Shown one piece after another: positions 32,939 through 41,731 of a stretch of 47,173 nt of DNA. Position 1 is the stretch's first letter, and every line of letters begins with the position of its first letter. This DNA is from Caldilineales bacterium (GTDB lineage: Bacteria > Chloroflexota > Anaerolineae > JAAEKA01), in assembly GCA_025055015.1 (NCBI GenBank), contig JANWYQ010000135.1:1-47173 (forward strand). Reading direction: 5' to 3'. Made by a program: the position numbers and the translations under genes. A model generated the notes under the pieces. That model was not told where the DNA came from. It did not search any database and was given only the letters and a program-made list of their open reading frames with translations.

Positions 32939-33199
32939 CTAGCGGATGACCTCCCAGATGCCGTCCACCAAGTGGATGGTAGACAGGCACGAGGCGCACG
33001 TGGCCTCGTCCTCAGCGGTCTTGCGCGCCGAGTGACCACAAGTGGGACACACCACCAAGATGCGCTGGGCTGCCTGGCGCACCAGCATCTGCATCACGTC
33101 CTCAGGCCTTGGCAGGCCCATCTCCTCCTGGAGCGCCTTAATTGCCTCCAGCTCGGTATCCGTCAGCGTCAGGTGGATAGAGTTGTTCTGGTCTGCCAT
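32939..33199 (-). CDS. small zinc-ribbon protein, hypothetical
   Basis: 86 aa. The N-terminal half is helical with a ribbon-helix-helix-like look (HLTLTDTELEAIKALQEEMG). The C-terminal half is a four-cysteine zinc ribbon, CPTCGHSARKTAEDEATCASC. GAGGAG precedes the ATG. It lies downstream of, and in line with, the NfeD-type protease gene (65-base gap). The role is unknown; such small ribbons often bind nucleic acid or a partner protein. Confidence 0.78.
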   Translation of the reverse strand: MADQNNSIHLTLTDTELEAIKALQEEMGLPRPEDVMQMLVRQAAQRILVVCPTCGHSARKTAEDEATCASCLSTIHLVDGIWEVIR

Positions 33200-33264
33200 G
33201 GTACTCCTCGTCCAGGGCTAGGGGCGCCAGCCCTTGGGGAGCTGACAACCCTGCGAATGCGCCG

Positions 33265-34614
33265 TCAAGCGCGGCGAACGCGCAGCTTGAAGCCGTCGCG
33301 ACGTACTACGGTTAGCTCCGTGCCTGGCGGTACAGGGCCCGGGTCGCCTTCCAGCTCGGCGTCCCACCATTCGCCCTGGGCCACCACCTTGCCGCTCGGA
33401 TTGAGCTCCGTCCGCGCCACGGCCCTGGCGCCCACCAACGCTTCCTGGCCCGAGCTTGGTCGCCGGCGCTGGGCCTGCAGGACCTTGGCGATGACGAAGC
33501 TGAAGAAGATCGCCGAGAAGATGGCCAGGCCGATGATGGTGCCCCACGGGATCGGCACTTCGGTGCCCTGGAACAACATAACCGATCCGAAGATGAACGT
33601 CACAATGCCTCCCAAGGTCAACAGGCCGTGGGTCGGCGCCTTGATGTCCGCCAAGAACAGCACAAAGCTCAAGGCGATGAAGCCCAGGCCGGCCCAGTTG
33701 GCGTTCAGGATGCCCAGGGCGTAGAGGCCCAACAGCACGGCAATGCCGCCGGCAATTCCTGCGACGTAGCCGCCTGGCTGGGAGAACTCACTGATGATGG
33801 CCTGGACGCCCAACACGATGAGCAGAATGGCGATGCCGGGGATGGCGATGGCGTTGATCAGGGTGTTGAAGAAGCGCTCGGCTGCGGTCAGGGGCAGCTC
33901 ACGGACTTCGGCGCCAGCCAGCTTCAAGGTCTGCTCCTGTCCGGCCACCTCCACCTCAAGTCCGTCCAGCTTTGCGAGGAGATCATTGACGTCCACAGCC
34001 ACAGCATCAACGACCCCCATGGCCAGGGCCTCGTCGGCCGTGGCTGCCGCCGCCTCTTCGACGGCCTTGCGCGCCCACTCCACGGCCCGCTCCCCTCGGC
34101 GCTGGGCCAAGTTCTCGATGTCGGCTGCCAGGATGTTGGTGACCTTGCGGGTCATCGTCTCGCCCAGCTCCTCGCCGGTGGCAGCGACGGGGCTGGCTGC
34201 GCCGATGCTGCTGCCGGGGGCCATAGCGGCCGCGTGGCCTGCCAGCGTGATGAAGGTGCCGGCCGAGCCGGCGTTGGCGCCGGTGGGCCACACGTACACG
34301 ATTACAGGCACGCGCGAGGCACGGATCATCTTCACCACCCGTTGGGTCAGGTCCACCTGGCCGCCAGGGGTGTCCAGACGTAACACCAGAGCCGCCGTTC
34401 CCTCCGTCTCGGCCAGGTTGATGCCGCGCTCCAGGTAAGAGAGCAACACGGGGTTCACCGGTCCGTCGAAGGTCATGACGTAGACCACCGGCGACGGCTG
34501 GGCCAGCGCGGGCGTCACCAACAGCGCAAACCCCACCACCAGGGCCACCAGGGCCAGCCAGCGCCTAGGGCTGCAGCGGGGGAAGGCGTTCCAACGCAGT
34601 AGTAGGCTTTTCAT
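33265..34614 (-). CDS. NfeD-family membrane-bound ClpP-class serine protease
   Basis: 449 aa. A signal peptide (ALVALVVGFALLVTPALAQP) leads to a ClpP-like protease domain (~40-220) with VYVMTFDGPVNPVLLSYLER, RLDTPGGQVDLTQRVVKMI and the probable nucleophile in GANAGSAGTFITLAGH. Then come four to five membrane helices (~255-385, e.g. AIPGIAILLIVLGVQAIIS) and a C-terminal NfeD OB-fold (~395-449, GARAVARTELNPSGKVVAQG). The long NfeD type usually pairs with a stomatin/SPFH protein for membrane quality control. No SPFH gene is in this window. A consensus promoter lies just upstream. Confidence 0.93.
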   Translation of the reverse strand: MKSLLLRWNAFPRCSPRRWLALVALVVGFALLVTPALAQPSPVVYVMTFDGPVNPVLLSYLERGINLAETEGTAALVLRLDTPGGQVDLTQRVVKMIRASRVPVIVYVWPTGANAGSAGTFITLAGHAAAMAPGSSIGAASPVAATGEELGETMTRKVTNILAADIENLAQRRGERAVEWARKAVEEAAAATADEALAMGVVDAVAVDVNDLLAKLDGLEVEVAGQEQTLKLAGAEVRELPLTAAERFFNTLINAIAIPGIAILLIVLGVQAIISEFSQPGGYVAGIAGGIAVLLGLYALGILNANWAGLGFIALSFVLFLADIKAPTHGLLTLGGIVTFIFGSVMLFQGTEVPIPWGTIIGLAIFSAIFFSFVIAKVLQAQRRRPSSGQEALVGARAVARTELNPSGKVVAQGEWWDAELEGDPGPVPPGTELTVVRRDGFKLRVRRA

Positions 34615-34678
34615 GGGTCCTTGCTCCGCCGCTCAACTTCTCTCGCGCTCTTCGCTCCTGAACGTCACCACCAACCGG

Positions 34679-34707
34679 ATTATACCCTATTCCAGCCCCC
34701 CTTTCAA
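34679..34707 (-). promoter_or_regulatory. promoter of the NfeD-type gene
   Basis: On the minus strand TTGAAA, exactly 17 bases, then TATAAT, about 65 bases before the ATG at 34614. Confidence 0.82.
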
Positions 34708-34739
34708 GGGAGAGAACCTACCAGATAGATGCCTGAACA

Positions 34740-34778
34740 ACAAAACAGACGGGGCCCCAGCATACGCTGAGGCCCCGT
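34740..34778 (-). terminator. terminator of the secreted repeat protein gene
   Basis: The minus strand reads ACGGGGCCTCAGC-gtat-GCTGGGGCCCCGT, a 13-bp stem with one G-U pair, followed by CTGTTTTGTTG. It lies 28 bases after the stop at 34806. Confidence 0.85.
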
Positions 34779-34805
34779 GCGCTCAGTTCAGGTTTGGGTC
34801 AGGCG

Positions 34806-36308
34806 TTAGCGGGTGACGCTATAGCCGTTGTAGCCCATGGCCTTGACGTTGCCCCACACGTTCTCCACCACCGCCACCAGCGGCTGGTCGGAGCGGATAT
34901 ACACGCTGCCGGTCCAGTTGCCGCCCAGGGTGATCTCGTTGCACATGACGCGGGTGTTTCTGTTGAGCGACTTGCCGGCCTGGATCGTGTTGTTGAGCTG
35001 CGCCAGAGCCTGCGAGCCGTTCTGGTTGAAGTAGTAGATGTCCACGTCGTTGGCGTTGTTGTTGGTGGGGTTCTGGATGCGGATGAGCGAGAAGGTGGTC
35101 CACTGGGCATCCGCAGCGCAGGAGGTACCGGCCGTGTTCCGCTGATAGACTGCGGGCAGGAAGGTCTCGGTGCCGGCCTCGCTGGCGTTGGCGCCCGAGG
35201 TGGAGTAGGCCACGTTGGTGAAGGGGCGGATGCTCTGCACCACCACCGCAATCTGGGTGTTGTTGGTGGTGCTGACGATGGCCGAGCCGGCGAAGTTGTT
35301 GCCCAGGGGGTTGAAGACGCTGGGATCGAAGTCGCCGCCCGCACGGGTGTTGGCGCCCAAGGCAGCGCCGGCCACGATGGTGCGGTTCAGCTCCAGCACC
35401 TTGTTGCCGGTGAAGGCGTCGAAGTACTCGATCTTGACGGCGCAGCTGCCGCTGGCCTCAAGGCACTGGGCGTTGATGATGGTGAACTCGCGCCAGTTGC
35501 TGGAGATCGTCGGCGGGTCCACGTAGCGGCGGCTGACCGAGGGCACGAACTGTCGCGTGGCACCGCTGCTGGTGCCGTTGTAGGCTACAGCGTACTGCTG
35601 CCAGTGGTTGGTGGCGACGGCAGCGATCTCCTTGCCGTTCAGGGAGGTGATCTTCATGCCGCCGGTCCAGTTGCCCCTGGCCGCGGCGTAGGAAGTAGCC
35701 ATTAGGTCGGGCACCTTGCCGCCCGGCTGGTTCATGGCGTAGGTCTTGGAGCCCAAGCCGGGGATGGTGTCGTCAATGGTGAAGTCCTTGACGCCATCGC
35801 GGTTGAAGTACTCCATGCGGATGGTGGCGGTGTCCGGGGTGGTGTTCTGCACCGTCACCCGGGTGAACTGGGCGTTGGGCGCGCGCACGATGTAGGGGAG
35901 ATACATCGTCGTGGCACCGAAGGCGTAGCCGCGGTAGGCGCCGGCCGTGGTGCCGTCCGCCGAGCTGCCGCCGGTCCACGTGATCTCAGCGATAGCCGCC
36001 AGCTCGTAGTCAGACTGCAGGACCATGGAGCCGATCCAGTTGTCGCCCAGGGTGGTGTCGGCAGCCCGGAAGATGAACTGGCCGCGCGGGTTGATCTGGA
36101 CAGGCCGCTGGTACTCAATGCCGCCGTTGACGTTGTAGTACACGGCGGTGACGTCGGCCGGGCTGGCCGAGGTGTTCTGGTTGGTGTTGACCACCACGAC
36201 GTCGGTGTTGCCGCTGCCGGGGTTCGGGTCAGCCGCAAAGGCAGGCAGAGCCGTCAACACCAGCAGGAGGGCGACGCCGATCAAGCTGAACAGACGGGTC
36301 TTCTTCAT
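34806..36308 (-). CDS. secreted four-repeat beta protein
   Basis: 500 aa with a Sec signal (LFSLIGVALLLVLTALPAFA, cleavage after AFA). The mature part is four copies of a ~100-120-residue beta-rich unit, at about 28-105, 125-235, 245-360 and 375-500. Shared landmarks are a strand like VTVQNTTPDTATIRMEYFN, a TI-x-x-G turn, an LGDNWIGS/GNWTGS/NNFAGS motif and a final hydrophobic strand such as LVAVVENVWG. Ala/Asn/Thr-rich and nearly Lys-free, it resembles surface or sheath proteins of filamentous Chloroflexota. No membrane anchor or sorting signal is seen, so it is probably released or shell-associated. GAGGAG precedes the ATG. It has its own promoter, palindrome and terminator. Confidence 0.85.
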   Translation of the reverse strand: MKKTRLFSLIGVALLLVLTALPAFAADPNPGSGNTDVVVVNTNQNTSASPADVTAVYYNVNGGIEYQRPVQINPRGQFIFRAADTTLGDNWIGSMVLQSDYELAAIAEITWTGGSSADGTTAGAYRGYAFGATTMYLPYIVRAPNAQFTRVTVQNTTPDTATIRMEYFNRDGVKDFTIDDTIPGLGSKTYAMNQPGGKVPDLMATSYAAARGNWTGGMKITSLNGKEIAAVATNHWQQYAVAYNGTSSGATRQFVPSVSRRYVDPPTISSNWREFTIINAQCLEASGSCAVKIEYFDAFTGNKVLELNRTIVAGAALGANTRAGGDFDPSVFNPLGNNFAGSAIVSTTNNTQIAVVVQSIRPFTNVAYSTSGANASEAGTETFLPAVYQRNTAGTSCAADAQWTTFSLIRIQNPTNNNANDVDIYYFNQNGSQALAQLNNTIQAGKSLNRNTRVMCNEITLGGNWTGSVYIRSDQPLVAVVENVWGNVKAMGYNGYSVTR

Positions 36309-36409
36309 CGGTGCTCACTCCTCGTAAGAAAGGTTTGCCAGAGGCTTCGATTGCGTCTCAAGGTTGAGCGCGGCCGGCTCCGAACCGACCGACCAGGCAA
36401 CCCAGCTTA

Positions 36410-36439
36410 ACCATACACGACAACCCCTCCCAAAATCAA
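36410..36439 (-). promoter_or_regulatory. promoter candidate for the repeat protein
   Basis: On the minus strand TTGATT, 18 bases, then TATGGT, about 100 bases before the ATG at 36308. Confidence 0.5.
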
Positions 36440-36455
36440 TACCTCTTTGGAGGTA
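36440..36455. promoter_or_regulatory. operator-like palindrome
   Basis: TACCTC-tttg-GAGGTA, a perfect 6-bp-arm inverted repeat directly abutting the -35 of the repeat-protein promoter. Its position suits a regulator-binding site; no regulator gene is nearby. Confidence 0.45.
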
Positions 36456-36559
36456 AAAATGCGAGAGTAGTCGCCCAACAGGCCTCACGGCCAATCCCGA
36501 GGGCATCACCCAAAGGTATTAGTGCGGCTTAGCGCCGGGTGGAGCGCTAGAGGTCGGGC

Positions 36560-37972
36560 CTAAAAGGCGCCACGGCCGCGCAGCACGACCCCCACGGTGC
36601 GCCAGAGGATCTGCAGGTCCAGCAGCGGCGAGTAGTTCTGGATATAGTACAGGTCGTCCTCGGTGTGGAGGTGCATGGCCCGCTCGCTGCGGCCGTTGAT
36701 CTGCCACCAGCCGGTGATGCCCGGAGGCACGGCGAAGCGGCGGCGCTGCCAGCTCTCGTACTGCGCCACCAGCCACGGCAGCTCCGGGCGCGGGCCCACC
36801 AGGCTCATCTCGCCCCGCAGCACGTTGAACAGCTGGGGCAGCTCGTCCAAGCTGGTGCGACGCAGAAAGCGGCCGACCCGGGTGACCCGAGGGTCGTCGG
36901 GATGTTTGTGCAGCACGTCCCCATTCGCGTCCACGCGGATCACCTCGTGGGCCCGTTGCTCAGCGTCGGCCACCATGGAGCGAAACTTGTACATCTTGAA
37001 GAGCCGGCCGTTCTCGCCCACGCGCTCCTGCACGAAGATGGCCGGGCCAGGGCTGTCCAGCTTGATGGCCAGCGCGATGAGGAGCATGAACGGCCACGTG
37101 AGCAGCAGGAGCGCTGAGGCGATGCTCAGGTCGAACACCCGCTTGACAATGCGATCCAGCCCGTCAATGGCCGGATCCCGCAGGCCCACCAGGGGCAGGC
37201 CGTCGAAGTCCTCCACCGTCGCCCGGCTCATGGCCAAGTGGAGGAAGTCGGGAACGATGCGCACGCGCACCGGCAGCTCCTGCAGCGCCAGCACCAGCTG
37301 TTCGATAGCGCCGTGAGCACGGAGGGGGAGGGCGAAGATCACCTCCTCCACGCCGTAGGCCTGCACCAGGGCGGGGGTGTCAGCGACCTTGCCCAGCACA
37401 GGCGCACCTTGCAGGACCTTGCCCTGCTTGGCCGGGTCGTCGTCCACGTAGCCGACCAGGACAAGCCCAGTCGTCCGCTGCGCCTCGATGGTGCTGGCCA
37501 GCCGCCGGCCCAGCTGCCCCGCTCCCACCACCAGCACCCGGCGCTGCGCTGGCTCTCGGCGGCCGGCAAAGCGCAGCGCCAGCCGCAAGGCCAGCCGAAA
37601 CCCCAACAGCAAGGCCAGGTCACCTACGGCAAAGTACAGGAACAGCCGGCGGGGTAACTCTCGGAAGGTGAGATACAACACCCCCGCGAACAACAAGCAG
37701 GCCACGGCGACGGCGAAGATGACAAGCTGAGACTCCTCGAGGGCGTCAATAGAGCGCTTCTCGTCGTACACGCGAGTCAGTACGAAGGTCGGCACCCAGA
37801 TGATCGTGATCAACAGGTAGATCGTCCACGGCTGGGCCACCTCATGCCAGGACAACTTAACCCCCCACGGCAACCAGTAGCGCAGCTGCACGGCGGTATG
37901 AAACGATATGAGGGTGATGACAACATCAGCGACCAGCAGAAAAACAACGGTGTTGGTATCTCGTCGGTTCAT
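36560..37972 (-). CDS. polyprenyl-phosphate sugar-1-phosphate transferase (WbaP/EPS family)
   Basis: 470 aa. Starts exopolysaccharide or glycan assembly by moving a sugar-1-phosphate onto undecaprenyl phosphate. The start at 37972 gives MNRRDTNTVVFLLVADVVIT; the track start lies upstream of the promoter. Four N-terminal membrane helices come first, then a Rossmann-like CoA-binding-type domain (RRVLVVGAGQLGRRLA), then a membrane re-entrant helix and the catalytic domain (from ~270): KRVFDLSIASALLLLTWPFM, SPGPAIFVQERVGENGRLFK, MYKFRSM, RRTSLDELPQLFNVLRGEMS and LVGPRPE. No glycosyltransferase cluster follows here. It may supply glycan for a cell-surface layer, possibly alongside the neighbouring secreted protein (inference). 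Confidence 0.94.
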   Translation of the reverse strand: MNRRDTNTVVFLLVADVVITLISFHTAVQLRYWLPWGVKLSWHEVAQPWTIYLLITIIWVPTFVLTRVYDEKRSIDALEESQLVIFAVAVACLLFAGVLYLTFRELPRRLFLYFAVGDLALLLGFRLALRLALRFAGRREPAQRRVLVVGAGQLGRRLASTIEAQRTTGLVLVGYVDDDPAKQGKVLQGAPVLGKVADTPALVQAYGVEEVIFALPLRAHGAIEQLVLALQELPVRVRIVPDFLHLAMSRATVEDFDGLPLVGLRDPAIDGLDRIVKRVFDLSIASALLLLTWPFMLLIALAIKLDSPGPAIFVQERVGENGRLFKMYKFRSMVADAEQRAHEVIRVDANGDVLHKHPDDPRVTRVGRFLRRTSLDELPQLFNVLRGEMSLVGPRPELPWLVAQYESWQRRRFAVPPGITGWWQINGRSERAMHLHTEDDLYYIQNYSPLLDLQILWRTVGVVLRGRGAF

Positions 37973-38059
37973 GCTCAGTGGCCCCGGCTTAGTCAACCGC
38001 AGGACATGCGCGGCTGTTCGGTTGCGGCGACGATTTTGCGACGACAACAGCGCTATGCG

Positions 38060-38087
38060 ATTATACCACGGAGAAGGTGCTTCGCAA
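38060..38087 (-). promoter_or_regulatory. promoter of the sugar transferase gene
   Basis: On the minus strand TTGCGA, 16 bases, then TATAAT. The leader to the ATG at 37972 is about 80 bases. It is divergent from and 34 bases away from the S1-gene promoter. Confidence 0.75.
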
Positions 38088-38120
38088 ATAGTGAGTTTTC
38101 TTACAACTCGCTCGCCGGCT

Positions 38121-38149
38121 TTGACAAGCCTTATCAAACTTCTTATAAT
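38121..38149 (+). promoter_or_regulatory. full-consensus promoter of the S1 gene
   Basis: TTGACA, exactly 17 bases, TATAAT: a perfect sigma70 consensus. The leader is about 79 bases, with GCGAGG just before the ATG at 38235. Confidence 0.9.
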
Positions 38150-38234
38150 GTGGGTTTAGTCCGATCAGGCAGTTTACCAGCTAGGCCCATGCCAAAACGA
38201 TCTGCTTTTGTGATGAGCTTTCGGAGCGAGGTTT

Positions 38235-39299
38235 ATGAATATCACCCCCAACGGTCCAAAAACATCTTCTTCTGCGGCGGGTTCAAGCAGCGTCACTGAC
38301 GAGTCCTATTGGCAAGCCTTGTTGAACGAGGGAGAGGTGACCTCGTTGCGCCAGCCGGCGCCCTGGGCGTTCCGCCCCGTATCCGGCGACGGCGCCGAGG
38401 GCAGCAGCCGCCAGGATGACGACGAGCAAGACTGGATAGAGGCAGAGCGTCACCTGCAGCAGCGCATCGTCTGCGACCTCCCCGTAATCGGTTACAACCG
38501 TGGTGGCCTGTTGGTGCGCTTTGGTCGCATCAACGCGTTCGTCCCCAGCTCCCATCTGAAGGGCTTCCCGGTCTACGCGGACTTTCGCGAACGGGAGCTC
38601 GCCTTAGAGCGTCGCGTCGGCCAGGTGTCTCGCTTTGTGGTGATTGAGATTGACCGCGAGCACCGTCGCCTCATTTTGTCGGAGCGCGCTGCCAGCGAGA
38701 GCCGCAACCCTGAGCAGATCCTGGCCCGCCTCAAGCCCGGCGACGTCGTCACCGGCCGGGTAAGCAACCTGCGGCGCTTCGGCGCCTTCGTGGACTTAGG
38801 TGGCTTCGAGGGCCTCATTCACATCTCGGAGATGTCGTGGGGCCGGGTGAACCACCCAGGCGAGGTGATCCAGCCGGGCGACGAGGTGCGGGTTTACATC
38901 TTGGACGTCAACATGGCGGAGCGCAAGGTCCAGCTGAGCCTGAAGCGCCTCCAGCCTGACCCCTGGGCCAACGTCCTGGATCGGTATCAGGTGGGTCAGC
39001 GGGTGCGCGGCGAGGTGACCAACGTGGTCAGCTTTGGCGCGTTTGTGCGGCTGGAGGACGGCGTGGAGGGCCTGATCCACATCTCGGAGCTGGCCGAGGG
39101 CAACTTCCTACACCCGCGCAACGTGGTGCGGGAGGGGCAGTGGGTCGAGGCCCGTGTGCTCAACATTGACCCTGCCAACCGTCGCATCGGCCTCAGCCTG
39201 CGCCAGGTGCGAGCCGGCGCCAGCCGCCGCGACGGTCGCAGCGAAGCCTTCATCTTTGAGCGCCGCGCAGGAGCCCAGCGTCCAGACTCCGCCCGGTAA
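38235..39299 (+). CDS. rpsA: 30S ribosomal protein S1 homologue (three S1 domains)
   Basis: 354 aa. Binds mRNA and helps ribosomes load. The first ~70 residues are acidic and disordered. Three S1 OB-folds follow: ~76-150 (divergent, VCDLPVIGYNRGGLLVRFGR), ~166-236 (VVTGRVSNLRRFGAFVDLGG, EGLIHISEMSW) and ~250-322 (RVRGEVTNVVSFGAFVRLED, EGLIHISELAEG). It ends in a basic tail. E. coli S1 has six domains; short three- or four-domain forms are common in other phyla. The strong consensus promoter fits a highly expressed translation protein. Confidence 0.9.
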   Translation: MNITPNGPKTSSSAAGSSSVTDESYWQALLNEGEVTSLRQPAPWAFRPVSGDGAEGSSRQDDDEQDWIEAERHLQQRIVCDLPVIGYNRGGLLVRFGRINAFVPSSHLKGFPVYADFRERELALERRVGQVSRFVVIEIDREHRRLILSERAASESRNPEQILARLKPGDVVTGRVSNLRRFGAFVDLGGFEGLIHISEMSWGRVNHPGEVIQPGDEVRVYILDVNMAERKVQLSLKRLQPDPWANVLDRYQVGQRVRGEVTNVVSFGAFVRLEDGVEGLIHISELAEGNFLHPRNVVREGQWVEARVLNIDPANRRIGLSLRQVRAGASRRDGRSEAFIFERRAGAQRPDSAR

Positions 39300-39326
39300 G
39301 CTCGCCGAACCAACGACAGCGCCACC

Positions 39327-39375
39327 AGCGGCGGCCAGCGTAGTCGCACTCTACCACTGGCCGCCGCTCCTTTTG
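39327..39375 (+). terminator. intrinsic terminator between rpsA and ftsK
   Basis: AGCGGCGGCCA and TGGCCGCCGCT form a perfect 11-bp stem around 20 bases, followed by CCTTTTGTT. It ends about eight bases before the ftsK ATG and occupies the place where a ribosome-binding site would be. Confidence 0.75.
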
Positions 39376-39382
39376 TTCCTAG

Positions 39383-41650
39383 ATGAGCAAGAAGACCACG
39401 CGGACCAAGCCGCGCTCGACGGGCAAGCGACCTCGCAGGCCTGCGCCGACTCGCCCACTGCAAACAGGGTTGGCCGAGTTCCTGTCGGCCAACGCGGAGA
39501 TCCTGTCCCTGATCGTCCTGATCGTGGCCGGTCTGCTCATCATAGACCTGGTGCGGCTTTCCGGCGGCGAGGAGGCAGCCATCCTGCGCCGTCTGTTTGG
39601 CTGGGCGGCTTGGCCGGTAGCCATGGCTCTCGCCGGCGGCGCAGTTGCAGCGCTGGCCCATCAAACCGTCGAGCGGCTGGGGTGGCAGGTGCCGGTGCCC
39701 TGGAGGCGGCTGGCCAGGGTGGCCATGGGAGGCGCCATCTTCCTGGCGGCTGCGCTGGGCCTGAGCCATCTCTGGTCGAATGGGCCGCTGACGGCGCAAG
39801 CCGCATGGGAGGGCCACAGGGGCGGCCTGGTGGGCTGGGGCCTAGGTGGGCTGCCCGCGCTGCTGCTGGGGGACTTGATCACGTCCCTGGTTCTGGTTGG
39901 GCTGGCCGGGCTGGGGCTCGGCGTGGCCCTGGACATCCACTGGGCCGGGCTGCCGGCGGCTGTGACGTCGTGGGTGCAGCGCCATGCGCCGGCGCCGCTG
40001 TCGCCGCCGTGGCGCGCCCCAGGGCCCGGCCAGTTGCCCGCTCCTCCTGCCGCGGCGGAGGTGGACCGGCCGTCGCTGCTGGAGGCCATGCCGGCCGAGC
40101 CGGCCGCGCGGGTGAAGCGGCGTTCCCCGGCCCGCTCCAGCTCGCCCCCGGTGGCTCCCATCAAGCCCAAGCCGCGGCCCCCTCACCTGCCGCCCATGGA
40201 CTTGTTGCTGAACGACACGGCAGCCGGCGCCGTTGGCGGCGACATCGAGCACAAGAAACGGGTGATCGAGGAAACCCTGGCCAGCTTCGATGTGCCGGTG
40301 CGGGTGGTTGACGTCCACATTGGGCCCACGGTCACCCAGTTCGGCGTGGAGCCGGGCTATCAGGTGGCGCGCGGAGTGGACGGCCAGCTTGTGCAGCGCC
40401 GGGTGCGGGTGAGCCGCATCAAGGCCCTGGCCGACGACCTAGCCTTGGCGCTGGAAGCGCCCTCGCTGCGCATCGAGGCACCGGTGCCCGGCAAGAGCTA
40501 TGTCGGCATCGAGGTGCCCAACAGCGCCGCGCGGCGAGTGTCCTTGCGCAGCGTGCTGGAGTCGCCCCAGTTCCAGGCCCTGGGGTCCCCTTTGGCCATC
40601 GCCCTGGGCTTGGACGTGGCCGGCCAGCCGGTGGCCGCGGACCTGGCCAAGATGCCCCATCTGCTCATCGCAGGCGCCACCGGCTCCGGCAAGTCGGTGT
40701 GCATCAACGCCATCGTTTGTAGCTTGTTGATGAGCAACGGGCCGGATCGTTTGCGCCTCCTGCTCTTCGACCCCAAGCGCGTGGAGCTGACAGCGTTCAA
40801 CGGCGTTCCCCATCTGCTGGCACCGGTGATCGTAGACGTGGACCAGGTAGTCGGCGCGCTCACCTGGCTAACGCTGCAGATGGACGAGCGCTACCGCGCC
40901 TTCGCGCGCCTGGGCGCCCGGCACTTGGAGGACTACAACCGGCGGGTCGCCCGCATGCCGTCGTCGGAGGCCCAGAGCGACTTGGCGCCCTTCCCTTACC
41001 TGGTGGTGGTGATTGACGAGCTGGCCGACCTGATGATGGCCTCGCCCGTAGCCGTGGAGCACAACGTGTGTCGGCTGGCCCAGATGGCGCGGGCCACGGG
41101 CATCCACCTGGTGATCTCCACCCAGCGCCCCAGCGTAGACGTCATCACCGGGCTGATCAAGGCCAACTTCCCAGCGCGCATCGCCTTCGCCGTCACCAGC
41201 CAGACCGACAGCCGCGTGGTGCTGGACACGCCCGGCGCCGAGAAGCTGCTGGGCCGCGGCGACATGCTGTTCATGCGGCCGGACAGCAGCAAGCTGGAGC
41301 GCATCCAGGGCTGCTACGTGTCCGACGCCGAGATCGGGCGGCTGGTGCGCTTCTGGCAGGAGACGATGCCGCCCGAGGAGCTGCCCCCCGACGCGCCTCG
41401 CTTCCCCTGGACCGGACTGGCAGGTCCACCGGAGGACCAGGACGCCCTCTACGAGCGCGCCGTGGACCTGATCCAGGGGCAGGAACGGGTGAGCACCTCC
41501 TGGCTCCAGCGCCGGCTGCGGGTGGGCTACGCCAAGGCCGCCGAGCTGATGGCCCGCATGGAGGCGGACGGGTACGTCGGGCCGGACGAGGGCGCCGGCC
41601 GCGGCCGCGCGGTGCTGCTGGTCTCCGACGCCGACGACCTGGATCAGTAG
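39383..41650 (+). CDS. ftsK: FtsK/SpoIIIE DNA translocase
   Basis: 755 aa. Pumps chromosomal DNA through the closing septum. The N-terminus is basic and is followed by four membrane helices (~30-190, e.g. AEILSLIVLIVAGLLIIDLV). A short Pro-rich linker (~200-280) leads to the alpha domain (KKRVIEETLASFDVPVRVVD) and the RecA-like motor: Walker A GATGSGKSVCIN near 431-440 and Walker B VVVIDELADLMM near 540. A C-terminal gamma winged helix (~690-745, YERAVDLIQGQERVSTSWLQ, RRLRVGYAKAAELMARME) reads KOPS-like sites. It is shorter than E. coli FtsK, like SpoIIIE. No ribosome-binding site precedes the ATG, and an intrinsic terminator abuts it. Confidence 0.95.
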   Translation: MSKKTTRTKPRSTGKRPRRPAPTRPLQTGLAEFLSANAEILSLIVLIVAGLLIIDLVRLSGGEEAAILRRLFGWAAWPVAMALAGGAVAALAHQTVERLGWQVPVPWRRLARVAMGGAIFLAAALGLSHLWSNGPLTAQAAWEGHRGGLVGWGLGGLPALLLGDLITSLVLVGLAGLGLGVALDIHWAGLPAAVTSWVQRHAPAPLSPPWRAPGPGQLPAPPAAAEVDRPSLLEAMPAEPAARVKRRSPARSSSPPVAPIKPKPRPPHLPPMDLLLNDTAAGAVGGDIEHKKRVIEETLASFDVPVRVVDVHIGPTVTQFGVEPGYQVARGVDGQLVQRRVRVSRIKALADDLALALEAPSLRIEAPVPGKSYVGIEVPNSAARRVSLRSVLESPQFQALGSPLAIALGLDVAGQPVAADLAKMPHLLIAGATGSGKSVCINAIVCSLLMSNGPDRLRLLLFDPKRVELTAFNGVPHLLAPVIVDVDQVVGALTWLTLQMDERYRAFARLGARHLEDYNRRVARMPSSEAQSDLAPFPYLVVVIDELADLMMASPVAVEHNVCRLAQMARATGIHLVISTQRPSVDVITGLIKANFPARIAFAVTSQTDSRVVLDTPGAEKLLGRGDMLFMRPDSSKLERIQGCYVSDAEIGRLVRFWQETMPPEELPPDAPRFPWTGLAGPPEDQDALYERAVDLIQGQERVSTSWLQRRLRVGYAKAAELMARMEADGYVGPDEGAGRGRAVLLVSDADDLDQ

Positions 41651-41661
41651 CGGCAGGGCAG

Positions 41662-41690
41662 TTGCGCCGCCCCTCAGGATGCAGTATAAT
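41662..41690 (+). promoter_or_regulatory. promoter of the double zinc-ribbon gene
   Basis: TTGCGC, exactly 17 bases, then TATAAT. It begins 12 bases past the ftsK stop and reads into the ATG at 41732, which is preceded by GAAAGG. Confidence 0.78.
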
Positions 41691-41731
41691 GGCGCGCCGA
41701 CTCGACAACCGAAGGAAAGGTATTCCGTTGC

